This document shows positions 1-13,351 of a DNA stretch of 64,000 nt, piece after piece. A model generated the notes under the pieces. It searched no databases. It saw only the letters and a list, made by a program, of their open reading frames with translations, and had not been told where the DNA came from. Within the stretch, counting starts at the first letter, position 1. Every line of letters starts with the position of its first letter. A program made the position numbers and the translations under genes. This stretch comes from Dromiciops gliroides (taxonomy: Eukaryota > Chordata > Mammalia > Microbiotheria > Microbiotheriidae), in assembly GCF_019393635.1 (NCBI RefSeq), contig NC_057861.1, positions 60,868,532 through 60,932,531 of the forward strand, given 5' to 3'.

Positions 1-396
1 GAAACTTTAGGAAGCTGAGGTAGTAAGGGGAAGATGGGGATTGTGGGAGGCATGGGACAATGGCTGGAGCATTTTTGTCTTGGCAAAGGATTGAGTTTCG
101 AGTGGGCTTGGGTCAAGCTGTTGGACCTCATGTGCAGGGTCCTGGATCTCCATGGAGGTAAGGGATGTGGAGGGGAGGGATCTGGAGGAATAGATGGTGT
201 GGAGCGTGGTGATGTGACAGGGAGGAGGGACGAGGGCAAGATCTCCCCAAGAAGAAACTAGAGAAAGGGTGTTGGGAGAGAACCTTAGTTTAGCAGATGC
301 TCTGGACATTGTGTTGAGAGTGAGAGTGATCAGGTATGGTTCAGGACAGGAGGGTTCGACAAAGATTGGGATTCCTATTCCCATATGGAGTAAAAG
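1..396. other. No feature recognised
   Basis: Purine-rich unique-looking sequence. The 125-codon minus-strand open frame here has no recognisable domain and low-complexity Ser/Pro/Leu content. Confidence 0.5.
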
Positions 397-455
397 CAGG
401 GATGTGCCAAAAAGTGTTTAACAACCAGCTGTCCTAATATATATGTGTGAGTATG

Positions 456-534
<79 letters not shown>

Positions 535-717
535 GTGGGACACACTTTTAAGTTTAATTGGCATTATTAACATTTACCCCATCACTTTATTAAGTCTAGA
601 CAATCAACGAAACAATAAATCAAGCCCTTATTTGTAGCATTTGCCAATTTCTGAGGTATAAAAATGCTCACACTGAAAATTTCACTGCGGCTTTCTAGAG
701 CTGGCTTCAGACACCTG
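397..717. mobile_element. hAT-like MITE, copy 1, with a GTATAT expansion
   Basis: It starts CAGGGATGTGCC and ends GACACCTG, a degenerate inverted pair. It shares blocks with 33215-33470, such as TAAGTCTAGACA(G)TCAA and GCTCACACTGAAA. A long GTATAT run (about 450-535) has grown inside it. No clean 8-bp target duplication is visible. The hAT assignment comes from the terminal CAGGG form. Confidence 0.45.
450..535. repeat. GTATAT microsatellite
   Basis: A hexamer GTATAT repeat of about 85 bp inside the first hAT-like MITE. Confidence 0.95.
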
Positions 718-2030
718 CAGGGTAACACAGGAATTAGAGATGGATAAAGTGGGAAACTGAATTGGGGGTGGTGTGAGGAAGGCTGGGGATAGGGAATAAG
801 GAGGCAGGAGAAGGGAGATCTGCACTTTCAGGCCTGCTTTTGCCTCTGCCTCCTAGCACCAGAGATGTACAACTGGAAAGCACATCAAAGGCCATTTAGT
901 TCAAGGTGCTCCACATTTTACAGATTAAGAAACTGAGGCTGGAGTCACATCTGTAATGGGTGATAGTTAGAATCTGAGCTGGTTCTCTGACTCCAAAGCC
1001 AGCATGGTTTCCATCAACCCCCACTTCCTGCCCTTCTGTGTGTCCAAGGTGGTACTTGACTCCAAGGCTTCCTGACTCCTGGGCTCATTCCCAATCCAGT
1101 ACTCTGGGCTGCCTTGGGTGAGCTACTCTTTGGGCCTGTTTTTTTCATCTGAAAAATGCAGATATAACCTCAGCTTTCCTTACCTTAAAAAAGACTCAGT
1201 TGAGGTAATGATTGAGAAGTAGCTTGGGGAAGTTATAAATGCTACTCTTTGCCTATCATGTTATTGTTATTAAAGTCTTGGAATTGAAAGGGACATCGAA
1301 AGTATTTCAGCCCAGCTTCTCCCTGAATCACAAACCTCATTCTACCCTGTTAGAGGGGTAGGCAAAAGAGCTTTGGATCTGGAGTCAGAGAGCCAGAGCT
1401 CAAATCCCAGGCCATTAACTCCTATGGGCCCCAATGTCCCGTGTCAAATGAGCTGGTGGGACGAGATGGTCTCCAAGTGCCTTCTCAGCTCCAGCCTGCA
1501 CTCTGATATCTCCAGTGAAGGAGAGTTCATTATATCACACCAAGATGACCTGTTCTGTTTTGGAATAACTCTAATTATTAAGGTACTTTTTATTACTCTA
1601 GATTAAAGTCTGTCTGATGGAGCCTTCTACCCAGTGCTCACAGTTCTGTCCTCTTCACATCAAGCAGAACAAGTCCAATCTGCCTTCCTGATCAAATATT
1701 TGAGGACAACAGCACATTCTGGGAGTGGTGGTTGGCATCTGTGAAGGGGAAGTTATTGAGATTCTACCATTTAACCGGGATCTTTGGGGCCCAGTGCTCT
1801 GTTTAGCCACCTAAGGGGATATCCTCAGTACCTTAGTCATGACTGTCTAAGAGAAGGGGAGAGGACTGGGGGAGGGGGCTCAAAGCATTCTCCACCCCCC
1901 ACCCCAGCACGATCCTAGGCCCTGTCTCCCTCCCATCCTTACCCCAGGTGTTCCTGGGCACTCTCAAAGATGAGGTATTGAGTGTCCAGCCTGGCTCAGA
2001 CCATTTTCTTAGGGGCCTAGGTATTTAGCA
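718..2030. other. Non-coding, old MIR-like scraps only
   Basis: MIR-like words near 900-1000 (TTACAGATTAAGAAACTGAGG) and 1370-1450. Otherwise nothing recognised. Confidence 0.5.
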
Positions 2031-2196
2031 CAGAGCTTCTTAAACTTTTTCCACATGCGAGCCCTTTTCACCCAAGAAATTTTTACATGACCCCAGATAT
2101 ACAGGTATATAAAATAGGTATACATAACCTTTTACTGTTGCCAAATTATTCATGACCACCACATTCAGTTATACAACCCATAGTTTAAGAAGCTTG
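2031..2196. mobile_element. hAT-Charlie-type MITE
   Basis: The termini CAGAGCTTCTTAAACT and AGTTTAAGAAGCTTG are inverted repeats. The flanks ATTTAGCA and ATCTAGCA look like a slightly decayed 8-bp target duplication. The element is about 165 bp and non-coding. Confidence 0.6.
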
Positions 2197-2539
2197 AATC
2201 TAGCAAATGGGACAAGTAACTCCCTGGGATCAAAAGATGAGAGTTACTCTTGACTTGGGTACTTGGCCAGTAACTTAGAGGTTAGTGAACAGGTAACCAA
2301 CAGGCAACAGGAGTTGATAATCTAGGTATTAAAGAGGTAAGATGGTAGTGGTGGACTACGGTATGCAGGAGCTCCCCTCTCCCAAACCCACCCATCATCC
2401 TGACTTCCCTCTTTCTGCTGAGGGCAGCCCACCTCTCCCTGATTCTCACTTTCCCTCATCCTTCATATCCAATCAGTCCGCAAAGCTTGACAGTTTCTTT
2501 CCTCAGCAGAGCCTCTTGCTTCCCTGACCTTCTCTCTGC

Positions 2540-2870
2540 TCATACAGCCAGCAGCCTTGCACAGGCTCTCCTCACTTCTCCTGGATCTCACCTCTGAGAC
2601 TCTTAGCTACCTTCAGAACTTAGTTCAAGTACGGCCTTCAGCAGGAAGCCTTTCCTGGTCCCCCCTAGCTGCTAGCCTTCTTCTGTTACTTGGAGTTTAC
2701 TTTGTGTACATTATGTATTTATAGGTTATACATGTTGTTTCCCCGGATAGAGTCTAAGTTCTTTGTGAACAGGCACCGTGTCTTTTTGTCTTTGTATCCT
2801 TAACGTTTAGGACAGTGCTTGGCACATAGTAGGTACTTAATAAATGCTTGTTGATTGTTTTTCAGGAACC
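2540..2870 (+). mobile_element. L2 3' end
   Basis: Ends with the L2 tail pattern: AAGTTCTTTGTGAACAGGCACCG, CAGTGCTTGGCACATAGTAGG, TTAATAAATGCTTGTTGATTG. Confidence 0.75.
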
Positions 2871-3065
2871 ACTGGTGGCATTGCAGGAGTTTGGGGACAG
2901 TAGGGAGCACAGTGGGGTTACTGGGGTCTTTTGGGGGCATTGAGGCTTTTTGATTTAGGGATTAGAGGGTGGGGAGCTGTGGAAGGGTTGGGTGCTGTTG
3001 GGGAGGTTCATATGATAGGAGTAACTAGAGAGGACTTGGGAAATTGTGAAGCCCAGAGTTGATGG

Positions 3066-3436
3066 TGTTAAGGGCTAAAATTCTAGCTAGTCTGTCTAAA
3101 ATATCTAATGAGTGGTCATCAATAAATTATAAGCTTTAGCAAGAGTTAGACTTTTAAGCATTTATTAAGGAGAATAAGAATTTGGTAAAGAGAGAGAAAG
3201 GCCTAGATTCCTATCTATTAAAGGGAGAGCACATTTCTAGCTCCACTTTCCACCAGAGTCCAAAGGAAAGAGAGTGAGACTGAGCCGCCAGTCTCTTCCT
3301 TCTTCCTCCCACTAGCCTGCGCCACTTCCTGACGCCAAAGAAAAGACTCCTGGTCTTGCCCTCAAAGACCTTCGCTTCATGGGCGGAACTTTTCTACAGT
3401 AAGTCTCCAGCAGGTGGCATCATTCCAATCGTTACA
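3066..3436 (-). mobile_element. Solo LTR, family A, 371 bp
   Basis: Read on the minus strand it begins TGTAACGATTGG and ends CCCTTAACA. It is flanked by identical 4-bp target duplications ATGG (3062-3065 and 3437-3440). It carries an AATAAA signal near its 3' end followed by a U5-like tail. A 4-bp duplication suggests an ERV1/gamma-type element. No internal retroviral sequence adjoins it, so it is a solo LTR left by recombination. A sister copy lies at 43785-44134. Confidence 0.85.
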
Positions 3437-3440
3437 ATGG

Positions 3441-4727
3441 TATGACCATAGGCAAGTCTAGATACAAACTCAGGTTGTCTGACCCCAAGTCAACTAGTCT
3501 TTCCATTATGCTACAGTGTCTTCAGTGCCTTTGGAGTTAGGGTGGGGTGGGGAGAGTATGGGTAATTGGAGTTTGTTGGAATTGAAGATTATGGGCTGTT
3601 GGGTATAGTAGGATAAGGAGATCTGTGGGCAGGAGAAATGTTAGGAGCTATGGTAGGGCTGGGAAGAGGTGGGACCAGGAGTGTGCTGGGGCATGGACCC
3701 TTACCTTGGGTGGCAGTTGGCGCAGAGGCATACAGTTTTGAGTGGCCAACTTTAGCTAGATGGCAGCACTTCCCATGGCTCAGGCCCTAGGGTAGACAAG
3801 CTCCCACCAAAGCCAGCAGCTGGCCATGTCTCACTGCCCTGCCAGCCTATGCCCTCTGTTCCCTGTGGCCATAGACCCGTGAGTTGGACCTGAGGCTGAC
3901 CGCCTTGTCACCAGGGTGGTCCATACCCCCAGACTCAAGACGTGCCTTGTGCCCTTGGCAAGATAGCACATAGCCCCCATTGTATAGGAGAGAGGGGTAG
4001 CAGTGGGAGATAGGCCATTTGGGGAGCAGGAGGTAGGTCAGGAGTTAGGGTTAGGGTTAGTCAGTGTCTGAGGAAGACTTTGGTGGGGTGGGGTGGGGGG
4101 AAAGTTTCTAGGTTTTCAGGCAAGTCAAAGGAAGAAAGGCTGGGCTACTCTCAGGGATCTGTCCCCTAGGTACTTCCCCCTCCTCCTCATAAGCATTTGG
4201 TTCCCTCCTTCTTTCTGAGGCTGTTGTGAGGAGCAGCATAAAGGACACAGCTGGCCAGGGGCTGAGTCCCATAAATGATAGAGTGAGCCTCCCCTCTCTG
4301 AGTCTAAGCCTAATCTTCAGGGAAAGAAGGGAGATGGGGATGGGCAGTGAGTAAGTTTATGGCCTTCTCCTTTCCCTGTATTCCCTGCCATTCCCTATGT
4401 GACATCCCTTCATAGCCTGGTGTGGCTGGCCACCAGAGGCATGTTAAGACCACATCACCTTATGGTCTCTCACCCAGCCCTCAGATGTGACCTCCTTTCT
4501 TCTTCTAAGTTCCTCCAATCTGGCCAGAAGACCCTGAAGAGAGAATGGCAGGGTTACAGATTTAGAACTGGAAGGGATCTGAGACGTTATTTAGTTCAAC
4601 CCACTTATTTTATGGACAAACTGAGTATTGGGATCTGGGCTGTAGCAAAGTAGGGATTGCCTCCCATTCTAAGAGAGGCCTATGGGGGTGGTGGTGGAAT
4701 GGGAAGAGTGGGACTTAAGAGGCCCAG

Positions 4728-4784
<57 letters not shown>

Positions 4785-5040
4785 TGGTGATTATGCTTGC
4801 TCTGACCTGCTTCTTGTCCCACTCTTGGCCCTCCTCCCCATATCTGTCTCACGTTCTCGCCACATATACTGGGTGGGTGTCCTGGAGAGTTGTTCCCGTG
4901 TGACAAAAGTCACTCTTTGTAGGAAAATTAGTATTTTTATAGATCACCTAAAGCTGAGCAATTCTGGCACTGCATTTTGGAAGAGACTTTGACAGGCTGG
5001 ATGTGGGTCCCCAGGAGGGACAAGAGAGCTTCTCTTAAGA
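3441..5040. other. Non-coding stretch
   Basis: A TG repeat at 4730 and a faint MIR-like piece near 4550-4650. No gene seen. Confidence 0.5.
4730..4782. repeat. TG microsatellite
   Basis: About 26 TG units without interruption. Confidence 0.95.
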
Positions 5041-5243
5041 ATTTTTATTTATTTATTTATTCATTCATTCATTTATTCATTTATTTATTTGTTTGTTTAT
5101 TTATTTTTCGGGGCCATGGGGGTTAAGTGACTTGCCCAGGGTCACACAGCTAGTAAGTCTCAAGTGTTTGAGGCTGGATTTGAACTTAGGTACTCCTGAA
5201 TCCAGAGCCGGTGCTTTATCTACTGTACCACCTAGCCGCCCCC
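5041..5243 (-). mobile_element. tRNA-derived SINE with ATTT tail
   Basis: Inverted SINE: ACTTGCCCAGGGTCACACAG, TGGATTTGAAC, ending CCACCTAGCCGCCCC. Its tail has expanded into a TTTA/TTCA repeat (5041-5106). Confidence 0.85.
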
Positions 5244-5844
5244 TCTCTTAAGAATTTTGAAAGACTTTCATAAAGAAGAGGGTTGAGACTCATTCTGCTT
5301 GGCCCCAGAAAGGAGAATCCAGAGAAGTGGATGTGGAAAAATCCCCCAAACCAACCAAACCGGAACTCGGAACACTTGCTAAAAACTGGAGCTTTCTAAA
5401 AGCAAGATGGGTCGCCAAGAGATGTTGGAGGTTGCACTGTGCTTCAGAATATCGAGCAGGGCCTGGGCAGCTGGCCGATGCAGTAGATGGAACAATAGGC
5501 CTGGAGTTAGCAAACCTGAGATCAAACTCAGCCTCAGACACCTACTGTCCATGGGACCCTGGGAAAGTCACTTACACTGTTGTCTCCTCAGTTTGTTTCT
5601 TCATCTATAAAATGGGGTTACTATTAGCAGCTCCCAGGGTTGCTGTGACAGTCAACTGAGAAAATATTTGTAAAACACAGCATAGTGTCTGAGATATAGT
5701 AGGCACCATATAAGGACTAGCTTTTATTATTGTTGTAATTTTGTGACCCCTTACCCAGGATGTCATAAAAAGGGAGTCCTATTCAACTACAGATTGAACT
5801 AGATGGCCTTGGTGGTCCCTTCCCTCTGTGAACATGTGAGGCAT

Positions 5845-5845
<1 letters not shown>

Positions 5846-5892
<47 letters not shown>
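5846..5892. repeat. GT microsatellite
   Basis: About 23 GT units. Confidence 0.95.
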
Positions 5893-5893
<1 letters not shown>

Positions 5894-7323
5894 GTATAAC
5901 AAATAGCCTTTTTTTGGCTGAAGCATTAAGTTAAGGGGAACAGTGGGTAATAATTCAATCCAACAAATGTTTATAAGTGCCTATGATGTGCAAGGTGCGG
6001 GGACAGCTCCTGGGGCTACAGCACTGTGCCTGGCACATAGTCAGTGCTATCTGAATGATAGTGGCATTGGTGGTGATGGTAATGATGATGTGACCACTTG
6101 TCAGGGTTGTTGTAGAAAGAGCCTGTGATTCAGGGATAGTTTGAACTAGATGGTCTCAGAAGTCCAGCTGTGAACTGTCCAAATCATCCTTTCCATTTGC
6201 CCAAAGATTTTCCAAAGGTATAGCTCTGATCGGGCCTTTTCCATGCTCACAAACAGTCTATAGCATGGTCCATGCTTTTAAGGAGCCCACCACCTGTTGA
6301 CAGGGTGGGTATGACATCTGCTAATGAATATAACACAAGCTAAGTAGTGTGATAGTGCCAAAAGGAGAGCCAGACAAAGTACTCAAGGAAAATCCAAGGA
6401 TGGGCTTTTAGTTGGGAGGACCAGAGAAGCCTGTGAAGAGGAGGTGGCTCTGGAGCTAGGCCTTGACAAGCCTTTCATGAGGCAGAGCTGATTATCATAA
6501 TTGCTAGTGTCTGTGTAGTGCTGAGGTTTGCAGAGTACTTGATGTGTGTTGTCTTATTTGATCCTCACAATAACCCTGAAAAGTTGGAGCTATTGTTATT
6601 CTCATTTTACAGATGAGGAAAGAGGCTAAGAAAGTTTGGGACAGCTAATAAGTGTGTGATGAAACTTTCGCCCTCTGCACTACAAAGTTGAGAAAGGGCT
6701 GTGTGGTGGTCATGTGTGAATTCACCAAGTCCTGGGAATAGCTACTTGTCCAGTTTGGGTCGGAGAGTTTATAAAGAAGAGTTATGTGAGATGTGGCTGG
6801 ACGGGCACTTGTCAGGTATGTTACTGTGGGAGTTGACCTACATCATCTCTGAGGTTGTCTATGTTGGGAGTCCGGCTGTAGACATTTAATTGGAGACATA
6901 TCTGAAAGATGCTGTTGAGTTGGAAGAATAAGTGGGAGACAAGTGGTATGTGCCAGAGTCTCCCTTTGAAGGCCGAGATTCAGATCAGAGCTGTGGCTCA
7001 CATTTCTGCAGGGCTTTTCTTACCATCCTCTGCTCCTGTTCTCTAAGTGCATCATACATGCTCAGGCCTCAGTTACCTTCCTTTACAATCCTGACCTTGT
7101 GGAGTCAACTGTGCACAGCTACCCTTCATTTCTTGTCTCTCTGACCTATTGACAGGCATGCATTGCAAAGTCCAAGCCTCTGTTACCCCTTTGCTGCTGA
7201 ACACAGCCTGAGAAAGTTGTGAAGACATTCTGCTGAGTGGCTTTATTACACATTTATGTTATCTAATCTCAGCTGGGCCCTTTCCTGTCTGGGGCAGTAA
7301 TCCTTTTATTTTTCTCTGACTCT

Positions 7324-7446
7324 TTTTTTAAAGAGGCAATTGGGGTTAAGTGACTTTCCCAAAGTTAAGTGTATGAATCTGTATTTGATCTCTGGTCCTC
7401 CTGACTCCAGGACAGGTGCTCTATCCACTGGGCCACCTAGCTTCCC
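7324..7446 (-). mobile_element. tRNA-derived SINE, diverged
   Basis: Inverted copy with GGGGTTAAGTGACTTTCCC and GCTCTATCCACTGGGCCACC. Confidence 0.75.
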
Positions 7447-8407
7447 TTCTCTGATTGACTCACTCTCTTTTTTTAGAGTATTCTATATTTTATTTTTTAT
7501 TTCAATTTTAAAAATAACATTTCAATAATATAATCAACTATACTTGTTTAGTAGCTACTCTGATCGACTCTTGCATCATCTCTGCAGGGGCTATTCTGAA
7601 CATCTCTACTCAAAACTCTTAGAACATCTTCTCTTCCTTTCCTCTTAGTAGAGGACATCATCTCCTGCTTTCCTGAGAAATCAGAGGCTCCCTCCTTTCC
7701 CTTACTCCATGCCTCACCAGTCTTCTTCAGCATCCCCTCCCATTCTGTCCTCCAGTCTCTGTTGAAGAGGGGTTGAAGAGGGCACCTTTTTGCTCAAGCC
7801 CAGCTCCCCCACATGTTTGTTGAGTTCTCCCAGATTTTGCCCCTTAGGACATTCCCCCCTTTCTTTCATCTTCAGCCTCTCCTTATCCACTGCCTCTTTT
7901 CCCATTGCTTAAAAACATTTAGGGTTTCCTCTATCCTTAACGAGCTTCACTTGACCCTGTCTCCTGTGTGTTAACTTAGCTTTGTCTCCCTCCCTCCTTT
8001 CCCTCCCTCCTCCCTAAGACAGTAAATAAATGAATGTTTGACTTTACTTCTGCTGATCCTCTGACATAATATCCTCTGTCTGCTTCTATCTAGATTATGA
8101 CCTTGTAAGTACTCCAAATAATGTGATCCATGATGGATCCACACAGTAAAAACAATGAATAGCTATTGTATGGACCAAGATCTGAAGTTATAAGGAAACA
8201 TGTAGGGCTCATCCATCATATACACATACTCACACACATACATATGCACATTACAATCTATGAATCTGAGTTTAGCTCATAATCCCCCTCATATTGTCTA
8301 ACCTAGATGCCTTCCAACTCTGAGTATCTATAATTCCATAATATTTGGAAAAACTCTAGGAGGTAGACTAGGGGTGTGATAGTACCTACCCTGTGAGATT
8401 GCCTTCC

Positions 8408-8432
8408 AACACAGAGAGACAGAGACAGAGAT

Positions 8433-8477
<45 letters not shown>

Positions 8478-8480
8478 TGC
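8408..8480. repeat. AGAC/AG microsatellite
   Basis: Mixed AGAGAC and AG repeats. Confidence 0.9.
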
Positions 8481-8509
8481 CTGTGTATGTAGAGATACAG
8501 AGATCTTGT

Positions 8510-8665
8510 AAGCACCTGCTTATTTACATGTTATCTCCTCCATTAAAATGTGAACTTCATGAGATTGGAAACTGTTTTTGCCATTCCTCATATCTCCAGC
8601 TCTAAGCACCATGCTGGCACATAGTAGGCACTTAATACATGCTTGTTGACCAATGACTAGACAGT
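8510..8665 (+). mobile_element. L2 3' end fragment
   Basis: L2 tail pattern GTGAACTTCATGAGATTGG and GGCACATAGTAGGCACTTAATA. Confidence 0.65.
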
Positions 8666-8886
8666 ACAAGTAATACTATCCCCTTTTTATACATGAGAAA
8701 CTGAGGTTTAGACCATGCCCAGGTTGACAAAGCTGCTAAACTGGGACTCAAACCCAAGTTTTTTGAGGATCAAATTCAGTGTTCTGTGTATTATTTACAT
8801 TGGGCTTCAGAATTTCACAACATCTCTCTCTCTTAAGGTTGTTGTGAGGATAGAATAATTTATGTGATGTGATTTGCAAGCTTTAA

Positions 8887-8930
8887 ATCATATCTCTATC
8901 TCTATCTCTATCTCTATCTATATATATGAG
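8887..8930. repeat. CTATCT microsatellite
   Basis: Short hexamer run passing into TATATA. Confidence 0.9.
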
Positions 8931-9427
8931 CCATTGTTATTGTTGCCTTTTATCATTAGAACTGATTCCCTTTTACCCTAGGAGTTGGAACCTCCCACAA
9001 GACACTGGTTCCTCTGACCTGGGTTACAGAAGCAGTTCTAGAACACCATCATATACCATAGCCCGTGAATGAAATGCAGTTGTGGGTCTCCCTGAACCGA
9101 TCTCTCTGTACCGATCTTCCTGATGTCTCTCATCAGTTTCTTTTTCATCACACTAAGATGAGCTTCCATCCTTTCCTCAACCTGTTACAAAGTTCACAGA
9201 AAAAGCAGCACTTCAAGGATGCCTGTGCCCATTGTGGCCCTTTCCCCTGGGGTCTTGGGAAATGCTTCAAGTAGGAAGGAGTGGTTGGCACTGTCAAAAA
9301 CTGCACAGAGGTCAAGTAGAATGAAGTCTAAAAAAAAGGCAATAAGATTAGCAGTTAAGACACGCCAGTAACCTTGGAGAAAGCACTTTCAGTACACATA
9401 ATGGTGGGGCAGAAAGCAAATTAGTAA

Positions 9428-9552
9428 ATTGGCTAATATGACAAAAAAGGAAAATTATAAATGTTGGAGAAGATGCAGGAAAACACTAATGCACTGTTGG
9501 TGGAGCTGTGAACTGATCCAACCATTCTGGAGAGAAATTTAGAACCATGTCC
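9428..9552 (+). mobile_element. L1 ORF2 C-terminal fragment
   Basis: In translation the strand gives NYKCWRRCRK and LMHCWWSCELIQPFW, the conserved L1 ORF2 CW-rich end. It is a short fragment with no 3' end. Confidence 0.7.
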
Positions 9553-11518
9553 CCCAAAAGTAGAGTCAAAGCTAACTTACCTCACAGGAAAAGGAAGGTA
9601 GAAATGGGACTAAGATGAGCAGGAAGACTTGAGGACAAACCAGGGTCAGAAGCTAGAGAAGAACAGGTTCTGAGTTGAGGTCCCTCTGTGAAGACAATTT
9701 GCTGAGTTCAGTGTGTGCTTGATGTTTCAATGGCGGGCCAGTGTAGACTGTCATGTCCTCTTCTGCTGCTTGAAGGAACGACCCTGTCAGAAGATAGCTC
9801 TATCCGACCCCAGAGACTTCCTGCCAGGGCCTCAGATGAAGGAAGGCATTTGGGGCAGATGACAAGGGAAACTTTAAAACCAATCCAGGGACAGTAGATG
9901 GGGACTGGAGTTGAGGTGATAGTGGGACAGAGAGAAGTAAATTCAGTTAAAACCACTTGTAAGTAGGAGAGATTTCATTTTCGTTTTTAGTTGTTTTGAA
10001 GGGCTATTTTATTTAGGTTTTTATTAAGGAAGAGCTTTGGTGTTAAAGTCTAGAGACTAAGTACCAGTCTCATCATTCAATACATCTGTCACTTCCTGTC
10101 CCTGAGTCTCAGTTTTCCTGTTAGTAAAATGGGGATAATGCCTGCATTACTTCCATAATAGAACTGTTGTGGGGCAGTGCTTTGTAAACCTTGTATTGTA
10201 GGAGGAACAACTTATGATCCTTATAATAACTCAGGGATATAGGTGCTGTTTTTACTCCCATTTTACCAATGGAGGAACTGAGGCCAACAGAAGTTTAGTT
10301 GATGAGGATCACACAGCAAGTAAGTGTCTGAGGTTGGATTTGAAGTCAGGTCTTCCTGACTCCAGTCCCAGTGCTCTATTCATTGCATCATCAAGCAGCC
10401 TGTATTTCACATCTGTCAAGATGATGATTAACTGAGTACTTACGGTAATTTGTTAAGCACTTAAAGTTTTTAAGGAGAGGTCACTTTGGCAGAAAAACCC
10501 AGTCTTTGGCTGCATTGTGTAACTCTTAGGGAAGTAAGAGTGACTGGGCTGTTCTGTGATTGTCTTCAGTCCTTCTGGGGTCAGGGGCAGGGACTGGCAT
10601 CTGGAAGGAAAAATTCAAACCCTGCAAAGCTTCTATTGAATCTCCCCACATGACATGTGATGAAGCTGTCTGGAGGGAGGGCAGTCAGTTGTGGGAGAAG
10701 ATGCAGCAATATTTCCTAGCCCTTTCTAGAAGTGGCTGGCTAGCCAGGGGATATTTAGATTTCCTCTCAGTTATTGTTCCTGCATTTCAGATGAGGACAA
10801 TGGGACTGGACTGTGGCCTTGGAGCCCCCTTGTGGCCAAGGCTGGTATCTAACTTCATCTTTGCTTCTCTAGCATTTCTGAGTGTTATGCAGAAGGCTCA
10901 TCATAAATGTTGAATTGACTTGAATGCCCCAAATAACTAAATTTCCCATAGATGGAGTTTATTGAATTAAAAACCATTGTGTTCTCTTCCACTCAGTTTT
11001 TTAAAAGTAAAAGAACTTTTATAGAGATAATATAGAATATATTTATGCTAATTAAATGTTTAGTAGAAATTTATTCTAATTAATGCTAATATAGCATTTT
11101 CCAATTACCATTTTGAAAATTACACAATGATAACAAGACAAAGTGATATAAACATATAGGTGTATTTCTCCCTAATCTTAATTATTCTAAGACATTATTC
11201 AGTTCAATTTTGGCTTTCCTTCAAGGTAAATTATGTGTAAAACATAATTTTAAACTTCACTTGAAAGCCATTCTTAGGCACATATACAACTCTAGCTTTG
11301 CCTCCTTGGGACTTCACAGAATCTTGGCATCAAAATGTATATTTGTATCAAATACTTTGGTATTAAATGTCAAAACTGAAACTTTGAATCAATACCTTGG
11401 TATCAAAGTTCAGCCTTTGATCTTGTTAGCAGGGTAAACTTTGCAAACTTGCTCCTTCAAACTTATTGGGAAAATAGTCCGATTTGCCCTCTCTGTGAAC
11501 AATCTGGTTGTTGATGTT

Positions 11519-12130
11519 GTTCTTTTTTTAAAATACATTTTTATTTATAGTTTTGGGTCCTCATTTTTATCCCTCTTTCCCTCCCTCCCCTGCCCCTTCC
11601 CTGAGGCAGCAAACAATCAGATATGGGTTATACATGTATGATTATGTAAAACATTACCATATTTGTCATTTTGTACAAGGAAACTTGATTAAAAGGAAAA
11701 AATGAAAGAAAGTGAAAAATAGCATGCTTCAGTCTGTGTTCCATCAATATCAGTTCTTTCTTTGCAGGTAGATAGTATGTTTCATCAATAGTCCTTTGGG
11801 ATTGTCTTGGATCCTTGTATTGTTGAGAATAGTCAAGTCATTCACAGTTCTTCATCAAGCAGTATTGCTGTCTCTGTGTACAATGTTCTCTTGGTTCTTC
11901 TCACTTCACTATACATCAGTTTCTGAAGTCATCCTGCTGGTCATTTCTTATCGCAAAACAATATTCCATCACCATCATATACCACAGCTTGCTTAGCCAG
12001 TCCCCCATTGATGGGCATTCCTTTGCTTCCCAATTCTTAGCTACCACAAAAAGAGCTGCTAGAAATATTTTTGTACAAACAGGTCTTTTTCTCTTGATAT
12101 AAACCTAGCAGTGGTATTACTGGAGTTGAT
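11519..12130 (-). mobile_element. L1 3' end
   Basis: Minus-oriented L1 3' UTR and ORF2 tail, seen as the plus-strand string CTTTGGGATTGTCTTGGATC and as the antisense of the L1 end around TATTCCATCACC. Poly(T) at 11521 marks the 3' tail. It lies inside duplication block 1 and is absent from block 2. Confidence 0.7.
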
Positions 12131-12951
12131 GTGGTTCTTATTGATGCATCTGTGCTTTCTCTCTTCCTCCTGGTACAACAGAAGAGGGAAAGAATAAGGT
12201 AAAAGCCAAGCTGTGTTTTCCTATGTCAGCTTCTTACATTGATTTAGCTGATTTCTCTGGCCCCTTCCAAATATGTAAGATTCTATTCAAATTTTCTATA
12301 GTTTTTTTTCCTAACATTTAGTTGTAGAGTCACTTTAGGTTATCCATCTCCCATCACATCTCTAGAAATTACCACACCCCTTATTAATGACTATAGATCT
12401 CCAGTAGTTCTCATGATCTGGCCCCTGATTAAGATCACATTTCAAGTTGCTACAAAATTAAATTCAATGAATATTTGTTTGGCAACTTCTGTGCTAGGAA
12501 CTGGGGAAGCTGTAAGGTACAGCTAAAATATGGCTGGTGCCTCCATGGAGCTTACACTTTTATGGGGGGATTTGACACATACACTAATAACTATAATTTA
12601 AAATAGTGTATGATCAAGTTCATCAGAGTGGTACAAAAGCAGGTGTTATGTAAGATTCAAAGCCTTTACCAAATGGGAGGGAAGAATGAGGAGAGGCTCC
12701 CTGGAGGAGGAGGCTTTTGAGTTGAAATTTACATGGTGGGTAGGATTTCAAGAGAGAGAAGTTCAGGTCAGAGGACATTCCAGGCAAAGGAAACAGGGTG
12801 AGCAAAGAAACAATGATGGGAAAACAATATCTGTGCATAGAGATGTGAGCAATACGGTTTGGCTGCAACACAAAATTCACAGAGAGCAGTAGCATGCATT
12901 AGGCTCAAAGAAATGAGGTAGTTGAAGATTAGGGAGGGCCCTGAATGCAGA

Positions 12952-13081
12952 GAATTGGGATTAAGTGACTTGCCCAGGGTCACACAGCTAGTAAGCGTTA
13001 AGTGTCTGAGGCCAGATTTGAACTCAGGTACTCCTGAGTCCAGGGCCAGTGCTCTATCCACTGCGCCACCTAGCTGCCCCC
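12952..13081 (-). mobile_element. tRNA-derived SINE
   Basis: Inverted copy ending CTGCGCCACCTAGCTGCCCC, inserted in L2 within duplication block 1. Confidence 0.85.
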
Positions 13082-13207
13082 AGAGAAAAAGATTTTAAAC
13101 TTTGCTCAGTTGGGAATCCTGAGCCACAGAAGGATCTTGAGGAGAGGTTCATGATCAGGTTTAGACCTAAGAATGATTTGTCCGGTGCCCCATAAAAGAT
13201 GGATTAG

Positions 13208-13351
13208 AGGGGCACCTAGGTGGCACAGTGGATAAAGCACTGGCCCTGAATTCAGGAGGACCCGAGTTCAAATCCAGCCTCAGAAACTTGACACTTACTA
13301 GGTGTGTGACCCTGGGCAAGTCACTTAACCCTTATTGCCCTGCAAAAAAAA
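13208..13351 (+). mobile_element. tRNA-derived SINE
   Basis: Plus-strand copy with target duplication AAGATGGATTAGAGG on both sides and an A-rich tail. Confidence 0.88.

Larger units (their letters stand above)
5244..9427. other. Non-coding stretch with degraded repeats
   Basis: L3-like scraps near 5250-5330, MIR-like pieces near 5500-5740, 6500-6660 and 8680-8790, one SINE, an L2 tail and microsatellites. Pyrimidine-rich sequence at 7.55-8.0 kb is unidentified. No gene seen. Confidence 0.5.

Noticed and set aside
4036-4060. GTTAGGGTTAGGGTTAG, a possible interstitial telomeric repeat
   Set aside because: Only two to three units, within chance expectation in G-rich sequence.
4657-4992. Open frames with Cys-Val runs
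   Set aside because: Translation of the TG microsatellite.
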